In this document: piece after piece, positions 61,031-64,000 of the stretch
Numbering within the stretch: position 1 is the stretch's first letter
How the letters are laid out: each line of letters starts with the position of its first letter
From: Pohlia nutans
Lineage: Eukaryota > Streptophyta > Bryopsida > Bryales > Mniaceae
Direction: 5' to 3'
Length of the DNA stretch: 64,000 nucleotides
NCBI GenBank assembly: GCA_022496805.1
Contig: CM040094.1
Coordinates: 13,353,501 to 13,417,500, forward strand
The notes under the pieces: model-generated
Database searches by the model: none
Told to the model about the DNA's origin: nothing
The model's input: the letters and a program-made list of their open reading frames with translations, nothing else
Made by a program: the position numbers and the translations under genes

Positions 61031-64000
61031 TTATTAACATTTATACCCACATAATAATGAGAGTTTCTCCATAAACATGTTCTCATACAATATTATTCAT
61101 GCTTATATGGTAGTGAATTCAAGTGAAAGGTTTTAATTACATAATATTATAAAAGAATTGAATTTGAAGAGCAATACTTCTTCAAATAATGAATTTTTTA
61201 GATATGAAGAAAAATTCTAGAATAATAGTTTCTTTTGTGAAGAATTAAAATAGGGGATTTTTTTATAAAATGATGATTAAAAACTTTTCCAATTCTTTCT
61301 ATACCTAACAACAATTGAAGTGGTGAACGGTTAGATAATTCTTAAATATCAAATATTGGATGGGAGGAGCATTGAGAGTTAAGACTTAAAAAAGGGTACT
61401 ATAAAAATATATAAAAAGCTACGAATGAGGATTGCAATGGCAAATGAGTTATTAAATTCAATCAATTATGATTAAGTACAAGCAAAGTGTTGTGGTAGGA
61501 GAGCTTGATGCTTTTTAGATTGATTTATGTTGGCATATTTTTTTTATTGCTACTTGTGGACTAATTGATATATAAAGAACTATAGAATTTCTATGTTATG
61601 ATATATTGAAGCATTTTACACATGCTATTGGATTTTTCATGAAAGTATAAAATTTGTAGGAAATAATATCAAAATGAGTTAAAATTTGAAACCCTCTAGA
61701 AAAAGTAAAACAAAAAATAGGAGCTTTTTCATAGAGGAGGTTTTCAAAAAATTATTCAGTAGCTCTACCAAGATGATTAATGGTTTTCACTATGATAGAA
61801 GAAGTTTTGTCATCAAATTGAGAAATTTTATCCATCTTCAAATATCTATGAAAATTCTACTAATTTTCACTTGGGGGGATTAAAATATAGGGTGTGTTTT
61901 ATTCATTGGAGGGAAATTTTCTACATAATTAGAAAAATTTAAATGTAATATAGGATGATTCAAATTCAAGTAAAGAATAATTTGAGAATATACCTAGAAT
62001 ATATTTTGAATATTCTAATTATTTGATAGCCCCATTTAATTACCATGTTAACACACGTGTCCACATTAATTTTAATTAGAGTGACCTCCCGAGAATTTTC
62101 ATAGAGTGATTCAATATAAATATCAATCATGGCTTTAAGTATAAGAATGAAAAGAAATAAACATAAGCATATTTTGAAAATGTCTAACTAATTTCTAAAA
62201 AAATTCAATATGTAATCATTAGTATGTTAGGGTCATTAATATGTTATGTGCTTAAAAAAACTACTCCGTCTTTATTTTGAATAAATCTCTTTGGAAACTC
62301 TTGAAACGAGATTTTAGAAAATAATTGATAGGATGCAATATTTAAAGCATATTCTTAAAACCTTTTAGCAACCTCTAGATGTGGGCCATGTGGGTTTGGA
62401 AAGGGACATTTACCAACTTTAACTTAATTACAAGTATCAAACCTCCATTAAGATTTGCTTAGTTTCAAATACAGTGTATTGTATAGTGTGTAGGAGGATA
62501 GGAAGAATAAACCAATGTTGGACCGGTATGACATCTTTTTACAAGTGTTTTCTACCAAACTTAACCGTGTATAATTGTTAAACTCTCACCAAAACAATTG
62601 CCTTCTACTTGCAAATACTTGCACTCTTGACACTTCCTTAATAATATCGTTGAAATTTTCCCCTTTTAGCGTGCAGATTCGAATCTATCATTCTAATTCA
62701 CCTTTGATACATGAAGCCATAGTGACAATTGATGAGTGAGGAAGCTAGTATGTAGTCTTTTTTTATCTAGCACTAGCTTCATTCCTGTTTAGTCAAAGTC
62801 TAACCTGGGAAAAAAGGAGCTAGTAAATGGTCATCCACCCATCCAACGTTGTTTACTTCTCACTATCTTGATTTCAAAATATATTTTGCAAAAATCTAAT
62901 TTGTTTTCAAATTTATGATGAAATGGGAGTTTTACACTCAATTAGCATGTTTCAATACAAAATTATTTAATAGTAAAAATTATATACTCAACTACAATAT
63001 TTTAATATATAATATTATTCATGATTCCATAAGAATGAAAGTTACGTACTTAACGGACAAGTTCTAATCAAATATCATTCATGCCTACATGATAATAAGA
63101 GTTATTTATTTGATTGGCATGTTCTATTACAACATCATTCAAGTCCATACAATAATAAAAGTTAGTTACTCAAATCACAATTTTGAATACAATATTATAC
63201 GTGTTTACAATCTTATCATCTTGATCTCATTAGAAGTTGGTTATCTGTCATTTTCTCTCATGATTTTTCATATTTATATCATGACACGATCAATTTTTAG
63301 TTTGATTCTTTTTTTATAGCCTTTATCATTAAATCAAGAATGGTTTACCGTTTGCTTTTATATCCTTTCATCTTAAAGTAAATAGTAGTTTACCATTTTC
63401 ATTTGTGGTAATTAATCTATGAGTTTAGACAACAATCATTATTATCATTAGTCAATCATTTGCATTCAAGACCTTTAAACCTTAAGTTATAATTAGTAAA
63501 TTATTGTTTATTTTTATGGCCTTTCATTTACGAGTTTAGAAAAAAATCATTATTAACATTACTTCTAGTAATTTAAAGTTTGAGCTATAATAGTAATATT
63601 TTTGAAAATATTAAATTTAAGAAAATTACTTTCAATTTAAAAAAATTAGTATGGCTATCTTACAATGTTTTTGATATTTTAGGATTTTCGAACTTAAAAA
63701 TCAAAATTAAAATAATTATACAATACAAGAATGCCTACATTGAAAAGGTAGTATAGGTAGTCTACCAATTGCATTCAAGACCTTTCATTTTAAACTCATC
63801 ATTAGTTTATCATTTATTTGTAGCCATTCATTTTCAAGTCACTTTGTATATGTCATTTTCTATTATAGTTTCTTTATTTGTGAAATAACAATTAACACCA
63901 TTCATCTCCAATAAGTTATTTGAATAGGTCAATTAATGAAGGCTCATATTCTTTCACTTAACTCCTAAGTGACCAAACGATCATTTTATCGACACTACCC
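61031..64000. other. AT-rich intergenic, no gene
   Basis: Low-complexity AT-rich DNA without recognisable coding sequence. A TTAACTCCTAAGTGACC word at about 63958 resembles the start of another TTAA element but the window ends before it could be confirmed. Confidence 0.5.

Noticed and set aside
1..64000. tRNA, rRNA or snRNA genes
   Set aside because: I looked for B-box-like GGTTCGA words and other landmarks on reading through and found no convincing gene; a tRNAscan or Rfam run would settle it.

Overview
The window is nuclear DNA from a green plant, most likely a seed-free land plant or streptophyte alga. The supporting genes are a plant-type external NAD(P)H dehydrogenase (NDB1), a nuclear gene for plastid ribosomal protein S20 with a transit peptide, plant OMA1, a plant DExH helicase, and a relative of the outer-dynein-arm assembly factor ODA10/CCDC151, which implies flagellate cells. 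All five have spliceosomal introns. Non-coding DNA is very AT-rich and crowded with transposons. I cannot name the species.

Layout: 1-1790 AT-rich, no gene. 1791-5136 NDB1 (5 exons, 642 aa). 5137-11217 a field of small inverted-repeat elements. 11218-13649 a GC-richer island with a fragment of a NOM1/SGD1-like MIF4G/MA3 gene broken by two GC-rich hairpins. 16251-20201 the ODA10-like gene (about 9 exons, 424 aa). 20384-21396 two Helitron-like elements head to tail. 22260-25779 CACTA-type and other non-autonomous elements. 28466-35544 an intact DExH/DHX36-type helicase (17 exons, 1088 aa). 37430-39000 a LINE RNase H remnant split by a TTAA-flanked element. 39868-41652 plastid bS20 (3 exons, 173 aa). 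43029-48524 OMA1 (4 exons, 426 aa), whose introns hold a stack of nested transposons. 50519-50913 a truncated LINE insertion with a 15-bp duplication. 51385-61030 a degenerate satellite interrupted by a TTAA-flanked element, itself interrupted by a young Ty3/gypsy chromovirus (53447-59802, minus strand). 61030-64000 AT-rich, nothing recognised.

The exon models were built by hand: splice phases agree at every junction and known family motifs run across the joins. That makes NDB1, the helicase, bS20c and OMA1 look functional. The ODA10-like gene is probably functional, but its first exon is tentative. There is no operon-like organisation. Two genes act in the mitochondrial inner membrane or intermembrane space (NDB1, OMA1), but nothing else links them.

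The most unusual system is a set of about ten non-autonomous transposons that begin CCCCTAA or CCCTTWA and are flanked by TTAA. This is the target-site signature of the piggyBac superfamily, which is rarely described in plants. Four of the insertions can be checked against an empty or interrupted site in this same window, and each supports TTAA as the target.
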